Assembly: GCA_004173515.1 (NCBI GenBank)
Contig: SECN01000011.1
Span: 1 to 55,411 of the forward strand
Direction of reading: 5' to 3'
Length of the DNA stretch: 55,411 nt
Source of the DNA: Myxococcaceae bacterium
GTDB taxonomy: Bacteria; Myxococcota; Myxococcia; Myxococcales; Myxococcaceae
Below the pieces are notes generated by a model, which was given only the letters and a program-made list of their open reading frames with translations, made no database searches and had not been told where the DNA came from. Positions 9,574 through 16,637 of the stretch are shown piece after piece (within the stretch, counting starts at the first letter, position 1; each line of letters starts with the position of its first letter). Position numbers and translations under genes: made by a program.

Positions 9574-9604
9574 ATGATGGTAGCTTGTTGGCGGAGCGTC
9601 AACA
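9574..9604 (-). promoter_or_regulatory. candidate sigma-70-type promoter and TetR-type dyad of the divergent fad/lva-like operons
   Basis: Read on the minus strand, TTGACG (9602-9597) is followed after 17 bases by CATCAT (9579-9574), a fair -35/-10 pair for the leftward operon. The inverted repeat TGTTG-N9-CAACA (9586-9604) overlaps the -35 and spacer, the classic place for a repressor site. The rightward promoter must also lie within this 105-base gap, but no convincing box was seen for it. Pattern evidence only. Confidence 0.4.
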
Positions 9605-9669
9605 GCAAGAAGCAGGGTCGGTGCTGTTTGGCTTTTCGACCTTTTGCGTCATTCCTCCGGAGCCCATCC

Positions 9670-10443
9670 ATGGAGTCATCTCCCTTTCGCCTGGAGGGCC
9701 GTCGCGCCCTGATCACAGGCGCCTCCAGTGGTCTGGGGCTGCACTTCGCCGGGGTGTTGGCGCGGGCGGGTGCGGAGGTCGTGTTGGCCGCCCGCCGCGT
9801 GGACACGCTGGCCGCCGAAGTCGAACGGCTGCGAGCCACGGGGGCGCGGGCGCATGCGGTGGCGTTGGATGTGACCCGCTCGGAGTCCGTGCAGGCGGCC
9901 GTGGCGGAGGCGGAGGCGTTGGCGGGAGGCGTGATGGAGGTGTTGGTGAACAACGCGGGGGTGTCTGGGGAGAGCTTCTTCCTGGAGGTGGAGGAGTCGG
10001 AGTGGGATGCCGTGCTCGACACCAACCTCAAGGGGGCCTACCTGGTGGCGCGTGCCGTGGCCCGGCGTCTGGTGGAGCGGGGCACGCCCGGAAGCCTCAT
10101 CAATATCGCCTCCATCCTGGGGTTGCGGGTGGGCGGCTCGGTGTCGCCCTATTGCGCGTCCAAGGCCGGGTTGATCCACCTCACGAAGGCGATGGCCTTC
10201 GAGCTGGCGCGCCACAAGATTCGCGTCAATGCGCTGGCACCGGGCTACATCGAAACGGATTTCAACCGTGGGTTCTTCGCCAGGGAGGCTGGCCAGAAGA
10301 TGGTGGCGCGCATTCCCTTCCGACGACTCGGCCTCATGCATGAGTTGGACGGCCCGCTGCTGCTCCTGGCCTCGGAGGCCGGCAGCTATATGAGCGGCAG
10401 CGTGCTCGAAGTGGACGGCGCCCATCTCTGCTCGACCTTGTAG
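9670..10443 (+). CDS. SDR family oxidoreductase (LvaD-like position)
   Basis: Short-chain dehydrogenase of 257 residues: nucleotide loop ITGASSGLGLHFA near residue 15, VNNAGVS, active site SILG...YCASKAG with Y161 and K165, and the APGYIETDF loop after the core, all standard for 3-oxoacyl/keto reductases. The start ATG at 9670 follows CTCCGGAG; an in-frame ATG at 9574 would push the start into the divergent promoter. It is the first gene of a rightward operon (18 bases before the dehydrogenase). In the levulinate (Lva) pathway of Pseudomonas putida, an SDR at this place reduces the 4-keto group of levulinyl-CoA to 4-hydroxyvaleryl-CoA. A similar keto-to-hydroxy role is inferred here. Confidence 0.9.
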   Translation: MESSPFRLEGRRALITGASSGLGLHFAGVLARAGAEVVLAARRVDTLAAEVERLRATGARAHAVALDVTRSESVQAAVAEAEALAGGVMEVLVNNAGVSGESFFLEVEESEWDAVLDTNLKGAYLVARAVARRLVERGTPGSLINIASILGLRVGGSVSPYCASKAGLIHLTKAMAFELARHKIRVNALAPGYIETDFNRGFFAREAGQKMVARIPFRRLGLMHELDGPLLLLASEAGSYMSGSVLEVDGAHLCSTL

Positions 10444-10460
10444 TCCTCCTGGAGTTCCTG

Positions 10461-11684
10461 ATGGATTTCTCCCTGTCCCCTGAAGTGGAAGCCTACCGGC
10501 TGCGCGTGCGTGCCTTTGTCGAGGCGCACGTGCTGCCGCTGGAAACCCAGCCGGAGCTCTTCGACACGCACGAGAACCTTCGCGAGGACGTGGTCGCCCG
10601 TGTTCGCGCACAGGCCCGTGGGGAGGGGCTCTGGGCGTTCCAGATGCCAAGGTCGCGCGGTGGGCAGGGCCTTGGCGTGGTGGGCATGGCGGCTTGCTAC
10701 GAGGAGGCGGCCCGGTCGCCCTTCGGTCCGGTGATGTTCAATGCCGCGCCGCCCGACGACGGCAACATGATCCTCCTGGAGAAGGTGCTGGAGACGGAGG
10801 CGCTGAAGCAGCGGTGGTTGCAGCCGCTCATCGACGGGAAGGTGCGCTCGGCCTTCGCGATGACGGAGCCCCAGGGCTGCGGCTCCGACCCTTCGCTCAC
10901 CTATACGCGGGCGGAGAAGCGGGGGGACGAGTGGGTCATCACCGGCCGGAAGTGGTTCATCACCGGGGCGGAAGGAGCGCAGCACTTCATCCTGGTGGCG
11001 CGCACCTCCGATGATGAGCGCAAGGGGCTCACCGCGTTCCTGTTCGACGCCAGCCAGCCGGGGTGGCGCATCGAGCGGCGCATTCCCATCATGGGGCCGG
11101 AGGAGCATGGCGGTCATTGTGAAATCGTCTTCGAGGGGCTGCGGATTCCGGATGCGAACCGCCTGCTGGGAATCGGGGACGGGCTCAAGGTCACGCAGAT
11201 CAGGCTGGGCACCGCCCGGCTCACGCACTGCATGCGCTGGCTGGGATTGTCCAGGCGATGCCTGGAGGAGGCGAGAGGGTATGTCTCGCGGCGCATGAGC
11301 TTCGGAGAGACCCTGGCGAAGCATGAGGGCGTGCAGTGGATGCTGGGCGATGCGGCCAAGGACATCCATATCGGACGGCTTCTCACGATGAGCGCGGCGT
11401 GGAAGCTGGACCAGGGTGACTTCGCCCGCACGGACATCTCCATCGCGAAGATCCACGTGGCGGACACCCTGCACAAGGCCGCGGACACGGCCATCCAGTT
11501 GATGGGCGCGCGCGGCTATTCGAAGGACAGCCTCGTGGAGTGGATCTACCGCTATGCCCGTCAGGCGCGGCTGGTGGACGGTGCCAGTGAGATCCACAAG
11601 ATGGTGCTGTCGCGCGCCTATCTGGCCGAAGGCCCGGAGTTCTTCACGTGGGGCGTGCCCACCGCTTCCGCGAAGAAGGGATGA
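10461..11684 (+). CDS. acyl-CoA dehydrogenase, ACAD10/11-like (LvaC-like)
   Basis: 407 residues. Seen are AFAMTEPQGCGSDPSL (FAD loop), WVITGRKWFITGAEG, GLRIPDANRLLGIGDG, and the C-terminal VDGASEIHKMVLSRAYL with the family Glu. The longer chain and the spelling of these blocks fit the ACAD10/ACAD11 branch, whose members act with an APH-like kinase on 4-hydroxyacyl-CoAs: the kinase phosphorylates the 4-hydroxyl and the dehydrogenase-fold protein helps convert the 4-phosphoacyl-CoA toward a 3-hydroxyacyl-CoA. The next two genes supply the kinase and its small partner, 3 bases downstream and overlapping respectively, which supports that role. Confidence 0.9.
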   Translation: MDFSLSPEVEAYRLRVRAFVEAHVLPLETQPELFDTHENLREDVVARVRAQARGEGLWAFQMPRSRGGQGLGVVGMAACYEEAARSPFGPVMFNAAPPDDGNMILLEKVLETEALKQRWLQPLIDGKVRSAFAMTEPQGCGSDPSLTYTRAEKRGDEWVITGRKWFITGAEGAQHFILVARTSDDERKGLTAFLFDASQPGWRIERRIPIMGPEEHGGHCEIVFEGLRIPDANRLLGIGDGLKVTQIRLGTARLTHCMRWLGLSRRCLEEARGYVSRRMSFGETLAKHEGVQWMLGDAAKDIHIGRLLTMSAAWKLDQGDFARTDISIAKIHVADTLHKAADTAIQLMGARGYSKDSLVEWIYRYARQARLVDGASEIHKMVLSRAYLAEGPEFFTWGVPTASAKKG

Positions 11685-11687
11685 GAA

Positions 11688-12704
11688 ATGCGGGAAGAGC
11701 AGAAGCGGGCGCTGGAGCAGTTCCTGACGGGGCGGGCCGGTGCGCGCTCGGTGCGGATCGATGACGTGCACCTGCTTTCAGGAGGCGCCATCCAGGAGAA
11801 CTGGTCGCTGACGGCCATGGTGACGGGCGGCCCGCATGAGGGTGTGTTGGAGTGCGTGCTGCGCTCCGATGCGCTGTCGGGTGTCGCCGTGTCACATGGT
11901 CGCGCGCAGGAGTTCGCCCTGCTGCGGGTGGCTTTCAAGGCCGGGGTGACGGTGCCGGAGCCTCTGTGGGCGGGGGATTCTTCCGTGTTCGGCCGCGAGT
12001 TCTTCGTGATGCGCAGGGCCCGGGGGACGGCCTCCGGTCACCGCCTCGTGAAGGAGCTGAAGCTGGGCGGCGACCGGGAGTTGTTGGTGGAGCGCCTGGG
12101 TGAGGAGCTGGCGCGGCTGCATGCCATCCGCCCTCCCGTGGAAGGTCTGGGGTTCCTGAAGGCTCCGATGCTGTCTCCAGCGCTTCAAGGCGTGAAGGAT
12201 TGCCGCACCTTCCTGGACGGGCATCCGCAGGCGTTTCCGGCGCTGGAGTGGGGCCTGCGCTGGTTGGAGAAGCATGCGCCGGTGACTCCCGAGCTGGTGT
12301 TGACGCATCGTGATTTCCGCACCGGCAACTACCTGGTGGACGAGACCGGGCTCACGGCCGTGCTGGATTGGGAGTTCGCGGCCTGGTCGGATCCGCTGGA
12401 GGACCTCGGCTGGTTCTGCGCGCGCTGCTGGCGCTTCGGACAGTTCGAGAAGGAGGCAGGCGGAATGGGTTCGCGCGAGGCGCTCTTTCGCGGCTACGAG
12501 CGCGTGAGTGGCCGACGCCTGACGCGTGAGGCGGTATTCTATTGGGAAGTCCTCGCGCATGTTCGGTGGGCGGTGATTGCCTTGCAGCAGGGCGCCCGGC
12601 ATGTCTCCGGTCAGGAGCCCTCCCTGGAACTGGCGCTCACGGCGCATGTCGTGCCGGAACTGGAGCTGGAAGTCCTGAACATGACCGGGGGCCGGCATGC
12701 GTGA
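11688..12704 (+). CDS. phosphotransferase, APH family (LvaA-like 4-hydroxyacyl-CoA kinase)
   Basis: Aminoglycoside-phosphotransferase-fold kinase, 338 residues. The catalytic loop LTHRDFRTGNYLVDE (H207, D209, N214) and the metal-binding LDWEFAAWSDPLEDL are intact. Antibiotic resistance is unlikely, because the gene lies 3 bases after an ACAD10/11-like dehydrogenase and overlaps a DUF6285 gene, the arrangement of the P. putida lvaA/lvaB/lvaC set. In animals the same kinase fold is fused to ACAD10/11. Inferred role: ATP-dependent phosphorylation of a 4-hydroxyacyl-CoA. The start ATG at 11688 follows GGGATGAGAA. Confidence 0.88.
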   Translation: MREEQKRALEQFLTGRAGARSVRIDDVHLLSGGAIQENWSLTAMVTGGPHEGVLECVLRSDALSGVAVSHGRAQEFALLRVAFKAGVTVPEPLWAGDSSVFGREFFVMRRARGTASGHRLVKELKLGGDRELLVERLGEELARLHAIRPPVEGLGFLKAPMLSPALQGVKDCRTFLDGHPQAFPALEWGLRWLEKHAPVTPELVLTHRDFRTGNYLVDETGLTAVLDWEFAAWSDPLEDLGWFCARCWRFGQFEKEAGGMGSREALFRGYERVSGRRLTREAVFYWEVLAHVRWAVIALQQGARHVSGQEPSLELALTAHVVPELELEVLNMTGGRHA

Positions 12705-13059
12705 ACCGCCAGAAGGGGCAGCGCTGCTGGCGATTGCACGCGAAGTCCTGCGCAAGGAATTGCTGCCCCTGTTGCCCGAGGACAAGGTCTATGCGGCGCT
12801 GATGGTGGCCAATGCCATGGGCATCGCCGAGCGTCAGTTGCGACAGGGAGAAGGCCCCCAGCGGGAAGAGCAGCGGGCGCTGTCGGCGCTGCTCAAGACG
12901 GATGGGGGGCTGGAAGCCTTGACCCGTGAGTTCGCCGCGCGGATCCGCCGTGGCGAGTTCGATGGGCATGAAGAGGCCCGCAGGCTGCTCTGGAGTTCCG
13001 CCGTGCAGCGGGTCCGGGAGAGCGCACCCAAGGCCCTGCCAGCCTATGGGTTGAAGTAG
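12697..13059 (+). CDS. DUF6285 domain-containing protein (LvaB-like)
   Basis: Small helical protein of 120 residues with conserved-looking blocks LLAIAREVLRKELLPLLP, YAALMVANAMGIAERQL and RIRRGEFD. It overlaps the kinase gene by 8 bases, so it is translationally coupled. Members of this family sit next to APH-like kinases and acyl-CoA dehydrogenases; in the Lva pathway the small partner (LvaB) is required by the kinase LvaA. Inferred role: kinase subunit or activator. Family assignment rests on remembered pattern and context. Confidence 0.8.
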   Translation: MREPPEGAALLAIAREVLRKELLPLLPEDKVYAALMVANAMGIAERQLRQGEGPQREEQRALSALLKTDGGLEALTREFAARIRRGEFDGHEEARRLLWSSAVQRVRESAPKALPAYGLK

Positions 13060-13124
13060 CAACCTCGGCGGAGACCTGAGTCTGGACGGCTCATACCCTG
13101 GGTGTGGTAGCTTTTGGGCCGTTC

Positions 13125-14219
13125 ATGGCCCCTCTGCGTCTTTCCATCACTGGGATGGGAATGGTCAGCACCGTCGGATACGACGTCGTGTCGGCCTGTG
13201 CCGCGCTGCGCGCGGGCATTACACGGCCAGCTCCGCTCGACTTCCAGGTGGCATCCCGCGATGACCTCGCTGTCGAAGCCGTCATGGGCCATCCGCTGAC
13301 CGGAGTGTCGGATGGCTTCTCGGGGCTTGGGCTTTATGTCCATCTGGCCTCGCTCGCGGTTCGAGACCTGCTCCTCTACGCGAGACTGGCCGCCGCCGGC
13401 TCGGACTTCTGGCGGGACACGGCGCTTTGGGTGTGTACCTCTCCGCCTCGGAGCGAGGATGAGGAGGACGCCGAGGCGCTCCAGCGATTGCTTGAGTCGC
13501 GTCTGTGTGCCGATCTTGTCCGCCGCATGGGGCTGGCCATTCCTCCGGAGCACCAGCGTCTCGTGCCACGAGGGCACGTGTCCGTTCTGGACGCGGTGGC
13601 CGAGGCCTCCGATGCCCTCGCCCAGGGTCGTGTCCGCCGTGCCCTCGTGGTGGGGGTCGACAGCCTCGTGGGCGAGGAGGCGCTACGGTGGCTGGCCTTC
13701 CATCGGAGGCTCAAGACGCCCGAGCAGGCTGCGGGGTTGATGCCGGGTGAGGCTGCTGCTGCTCTCCTGTTGGAGTCCGAGGCGGTGGTTCGACGGCGGC
13801 AGGCAGTCTCCGCGGGTCTTGTCAGCGCGGTGGAAGTCCTGGCGCCGTCTGGGGACACGCGCGATGTGCCGCCGGGGCTTGCGCTGGCCCGTGTCATCGA
13901 GGCCACGACCGCCCAGGCCTCCCGCATCCATACCGTCTACGGGGACCTCAACGGCGAGGAGTGGCGGGCGCGCCAATGGGGAACGGCCCTGGTGCGCTTC
14001 TCCCAGCGTCCTGCCTTCCAGGCCTTGCGGCAATCCTGGCCGGCGATTTCGCTGGGCGACACGGGCGCCGCCAGCGGAGCGATCCAACTGGCGCTGGCGT
14101 GCCGGACCTTCCTTCGGGACCCGGCCAGCGGTGACACGGCCCTTGTCTGGTCCCATGCGGATTCGGGGACGGTGGCCTCCGCGCTCGTCCACCGGTCCGA
14201 ACCCCCTGCACCTGTTTGA
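13125..14219 (+). CDS. thiolase-fold (beta-ketoacyl synthase-like) protein lacking catalytic residues
   Basis: 364 residues. The N-terminus ITGMGMVSTVGYDVVSACAAL copies the opening of a ketosynthase, AEASDALAQGRVRRALVVGVDSLVGEEAL matches the helix-strand after the active site, and SLGDTGAASGAIQLALAC resembles the final GHxxGAAG block. The nucleophile region (usually a Cys in TACSS) reads RGHVSVLDAVAEAS, and no HGT motif is present, so condensation is unlikely. Proteins of this type recur next to type VI effector, PAAR and DUF2169 genes, where a carrier or adaptor role is suspected. Here the next gene is a nuclease toxin. The start at ATG 13125 was preferred over GTG 13104. The function is inferred from context. 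Confidence 0.75.
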   Translation: MAPLRLSITGMGMVSTVGYDVVSACAALRAGITRPAPLDFQVASRDDLAVEAVMGHPLTGVSDGFSGLGLYVHLASLAVRDLLLYARLAAAGSDFWRDTALWVCTSPPRSEDEEDAEALQRLLESRLCADLVRRMGLAIPPEHQRLVPRGHVSVLDAVAEASDALAQGRVRRALVVGVDSLVGEEALRWLAFHRRLKTPEQAAGLMPGEAAAALLLESEAVVRRRQAVSAGLVSAVEVLAPSGDTRDVPPGLALARVIEATTAQASRIHTVYGDLNGEEWRARQWGTALVRFSQRPAFQALRQSWPAISLGDTGAASGAIQLALACRTFLRDPASGDTALVWSHADSGTVASALVHRSEPPAPV

Positions 14220-14230
14220 GGAGCCGACCG

Positions 14231-15256
14231 ATGCCCCAAGACAGCCACCCGCCGCCGAACCCCCGGAAGCGCAAAGGTGCTCCCGCCAGGAAAGGCAAGG
14301 TCATTCCGGCTGAGGCGAAGCCGGAGAAGAAGCAGAAGGCGGGGCCCCAGAGCGACCATCTGGCCTGGGATGGGCTCTTCAACAACCACAAGGACAGCAA
14401 GGGCGACCATGGGTGCATCTGGAGGCACCCCATCGAGAGCCAGGGCTGGAGCGAGAATCCCTGCAACCATGCACTCAATGGATTTCATGTCTCGTCGGAC
14501 GAAGGTGGGAACCGCTACGCTTTGTACTCGGCGGATTTCCGCTCCCGGGCGGAGGCCTTGGGCTACGTGAAAGAGGGCGAGTACCTTACGGATGCGGTCC
14601 AACAGAGCGTCAGGGACGCTGGAGCGCGAATCATCGAGGAGGGCGTGCGAAAGTCCGAGGGCTTCAATCTTGAGAAGTACATCAATCTCGCCAAGACGGC
14701 CTTCTACTGGCTCAAGAGGGAGGACGGCTGGAAGGTCAACGTCATCTGTTCGGACCCGGAACCAAAGCCCAAGAATCCCCTCAAGCGCGACCAGCCCCAC
14801 TTCTTGCCCCGACAGGACAAGACGCGCGGTGGGCATGGCGCCTGGTACCCGTACGATCACAACTATCACCATCTCATTCCCATCGGTGCGGTGGAGACGT
14901 GGATTGTCGGCAAGGATGAGAGAAGCGCCAATGTCATCCAGATTGTCCTGATGTCGGGCTGGAACATCCATAAACGCCTGAATGTGATGCTTCTGCCCCA
15001 GCAAGAAATCGTCGCCGAGGTGGTGGGGCTGCCAGCACACTGCCCCTGGGGCATTCCCTCACATAAGGACTACCAGGACTCCCTGGCGGACAAGCTCAAG
15101 GAGATCCGCGACAAGATCGTAGCTGCGATCAAGCGCGGTAAGGAGCACCCGGATCCAGATGAGGTCCAGCTCGATCTTGACGACCTCTCCGAGATTCTCT
15201 TCGAGAAGGTCAAGGGGATGACCGCAGGACGCAAGCTCGGCAAGGTAAGGTGGTGA
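14231..15256 (+). CDS. AHH/HNH-type nuclease toxin (probable contact-delivered effector)
   Basis: 341 residues, starting at ATG 14231 behind GAGGAG, 11 bases after the thiolase-fold gene. A basic, Pro-rich N-terminus (to about 35) carries no signal peptide. The middle (about 40-190) has no recognised family. The C-terminal part holds YDHNYHHLIPIGAV (H213-H214), SGWNIHKRLNVMLLP (N250) and GIPSHKDYQDSLADKL (H278), the layout of AHH-type HNH/EndoVII nucleases. The expected role is cutting nucleic acid in a rival cell. The immunity gene follows 3 bases downstream. Lack of a signal peptide or lipobox fits type VI delivery better than SitA-type lipoprotein exchange. The toxin's delivery partner is not visible in the window. 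Confidence 0.8.
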   Translation: MPQDSHPPPNPRKRKGAPARKGKVIPAEAKPEKKQKAGPQSDHLAWDGLFNNHKDSKGDHGCIWRHPIESQGWSENPCNHALNGFHVSSDEGGNRYALYSADFRSRAEALGYVKEGEYLTDAVQQSVRDAGARIIEEGVRKSEGFNLEKYINLAKTAFYWLKREDGWKVNVICSDPEPKPKNPLKRDQPHFLPRQDKTRGGHGAWYPYDHNYHHLIPIGAVETWIVGKDERSANVIQIVLMSGWNIHKRLNVMLLPQQEIVAEVVGLPAHCPWGIPSHKDYQDSLADKLKEIRDKIVAAIKRGKEHPDPDEVQLDLDDLSEILFEKVKGMTAGRKLGKVRW

Positions 15257-15259
15257 GTC

Positions 15260-15844
15260 ATGGCATACAGCTACTTCACGGTTGCCCACAGTCTGGACGA
15301 ACGCGCCATCCAGGTTCATGACCTCCCCGACATGGTCGAACATTACTACCGGCTGACCGACGTCGTGCCGGTGGGCGACCTGTTTCCTCCCTCCACGGTC
15401 CTCTCCGTCCATCCCCGGTCCGGGGACATGCTGACCGACTTCATCGACAACTCGGACGCGATGCTCGAAGTCTCCGCGAATGCCCGCGAAGTGCTCATGG
15501 CCCAAGGCCTGGGAGAGGGGAGCGCGGAGTACCTTCCCTTCACCCTTCACGACAAGCAGGGCCGGGTCGTGAAGGAGCAATACTTCGTGGTCAACCTGCT
15601 GCGCAGCGTCGCCTGCTTCGACCTGGAGAAATCCAGGTACAAGACCTATCCGAAGAAGCCTGACAAGATCTATGGCATCCGGAGCATCTACCTGCGCGAG
15701 GATCGGATTGCTCCGGACGCCAGTCTCTTCCGTCTCGCGGAATACCCACGCTTCATCATCATCCGTTCCGATCTGGTGGAGGCCATCCAGAAGGCAGGGC
15801 TTGTCGGTCTGCGCGTCCTACCGCTCGGCGCGGACGTAACCTGA
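15260..15844 (+). CDS. Imm11 (DUF1629) family immunity protein
   Basis: 194 residues starting 3 bases after the nuclease stop. Typical blocks of the family are YFVVNLLRSVACFDLEKSRY, IYLREDRIAPDASLFRLAEY and RFIIIRSDLVEAIQKAGLVG. Imm11/DUF1629 proteins are found directly downstream of AHH and other polymorphic toxins in myxobacteria and are taken to neutralise them. No signal peptide, consistent with cytoplasmic protection from a nuclease. The tight spacing supports co-expression with the toxin. Confidence 0.82.
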   Translation: MAYSYFTVAHSLDERAIQVHDLPDMVEHYYRLTDVVPVGDLFPPSTVLSVHPRSGDMLTDFIDNSDAMLEVSANAREVLMAQGLGEGSAEYLPFTLHDKQGRVVKEQYFVVNLLRSVACFDLEKSRYKTYPKKPDKIYGIRSIYLREDRIAPDASLFRLAEYPRFIIIRSDLVEAIQKAGLVGLRVLPLGADVT

Positions 15845-15861
15845 ACGCCTCGGAGCCACCC

Positions 15862-16602
15862 ATGGGACCACGCCAGACAGAAACCCTTCAGGGCAATCTC
15901 GGCTATCTCGCGGCGAAGCGGTTGGAGGTGCTGGCGGAGCGTCCGGACGCGAAGCTCGCGCTGGAGGCCGCTGCCTTCATCAGGCAGGCAGGCTGCAGCG
16001 AGCTGCTCTCCAACATGGACTCGCGGACCTTCTTCCAGGCCCTGCGCCAGAGCGCGGGCGTCTACCTGGACCTGCTGGAGCGGAGGAATGAGTGCTCCGC
16101 GCACGATGCGTACTACCTGGCGCGCAGCAAGGCCTTCCCGTTCTTCGATGCCGTGGCGGCCCAGGCCGACGAGCTGGTGGCCCGCATGCTTCCCCTGCTG
16201 AGCGGGGAGTGGATGCGTCGGATGGAGCCAGAGGAGCAGTTCCGCTACCACGAAGTGCTCTCCATCCTGGCGGGCGGCACCGGAGCGCTGGAGGCCGCGA
16301 TGCAATCCTTCGAGCGCTCCCTGGATGGGGGCGAGTCCGCGCGCTACGACGCGGCCCAGGCACTGGTGGTGGGCGACGCGGATGCCTTCAACGCGGCGCT
16401 CGATACCCTCATCGCGCAAAGGTGCAAGGCGCTCGATGCGGAGCGGAAGTCGGGCCTTTTCGACCCTTACTTCCACCGGACCGAGGCGCATGTCTTCGTG
16501 GAGGGCATCGCCCTGGTGCGACTCGCGAGGCGGCGAGGCCTGCACACCCTGCGCGCCTACCGCACCCTCCCCGAGCCTTGTCTGGAGGAGTCGGACGCCT
16601 GA
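15862..16602 (+). CDS. Imm49-like family immunity protein
   Basis: 246 residues, all-helical, with GGAG upstream of ATG 15862 and only 17 bases after the Imm11 gene. The C-terminal block FHRTEAHVFVEGIALVRLARRRGL resembles the end of Imm49 proteins, which protect against polymorphic toxins. It is a second immunity gene behind a single toxin, so it may be an orphan retained from an older cassette, may protect against an effector encoded elsewhere, or may co-protect here. Assignment is by recalled pattern and position. Confidence 0.65.
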   Translation: MGPRQTETLQGNLGYLAAKRLEVLAERPDAKLALEAAAFIRQAGCSELLSNMDSRTFFQALRQSAGVYLDLLERRNECSAHDAYYLARSKAFPFFDAVAAQADELVARMLPLLSGEWMRRMEPEEQFRYHEVLSILAGGTGALEAAMQSFERSLDGGESARYDAAQALVVGDADAFNAALDTLIAQRCKALDAERKSGLFDPYFHRTEAHVFVEGIALVRLARRRGLHTLRAYRTLPEPCLEESDA

Positions 16603-16637
16603 GTGGCCGGATGACTTCCGATAACAGGCGCCGGACG

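Noticed and set aside
9567..9574. TTGAGTCA near the hydratase start as a half-site of the fadIJ palindrome
   Set aside because: Only eight bases are shared, without the second arm; chance is a sufficient explanation.
11688..12704. Aminoglycoside resistance kinase
   Set aside because: The operon context with an ACAD10/11-like dehydrogenase and DUF6285 points to acyl-CoA metabolism; the fold alone does not show drug resistance.
14231..15256. SitA-type lipoprotein toxin
   Set aside because: No signal peptide or lipobox at the N-terminus, which SitA toxins have.
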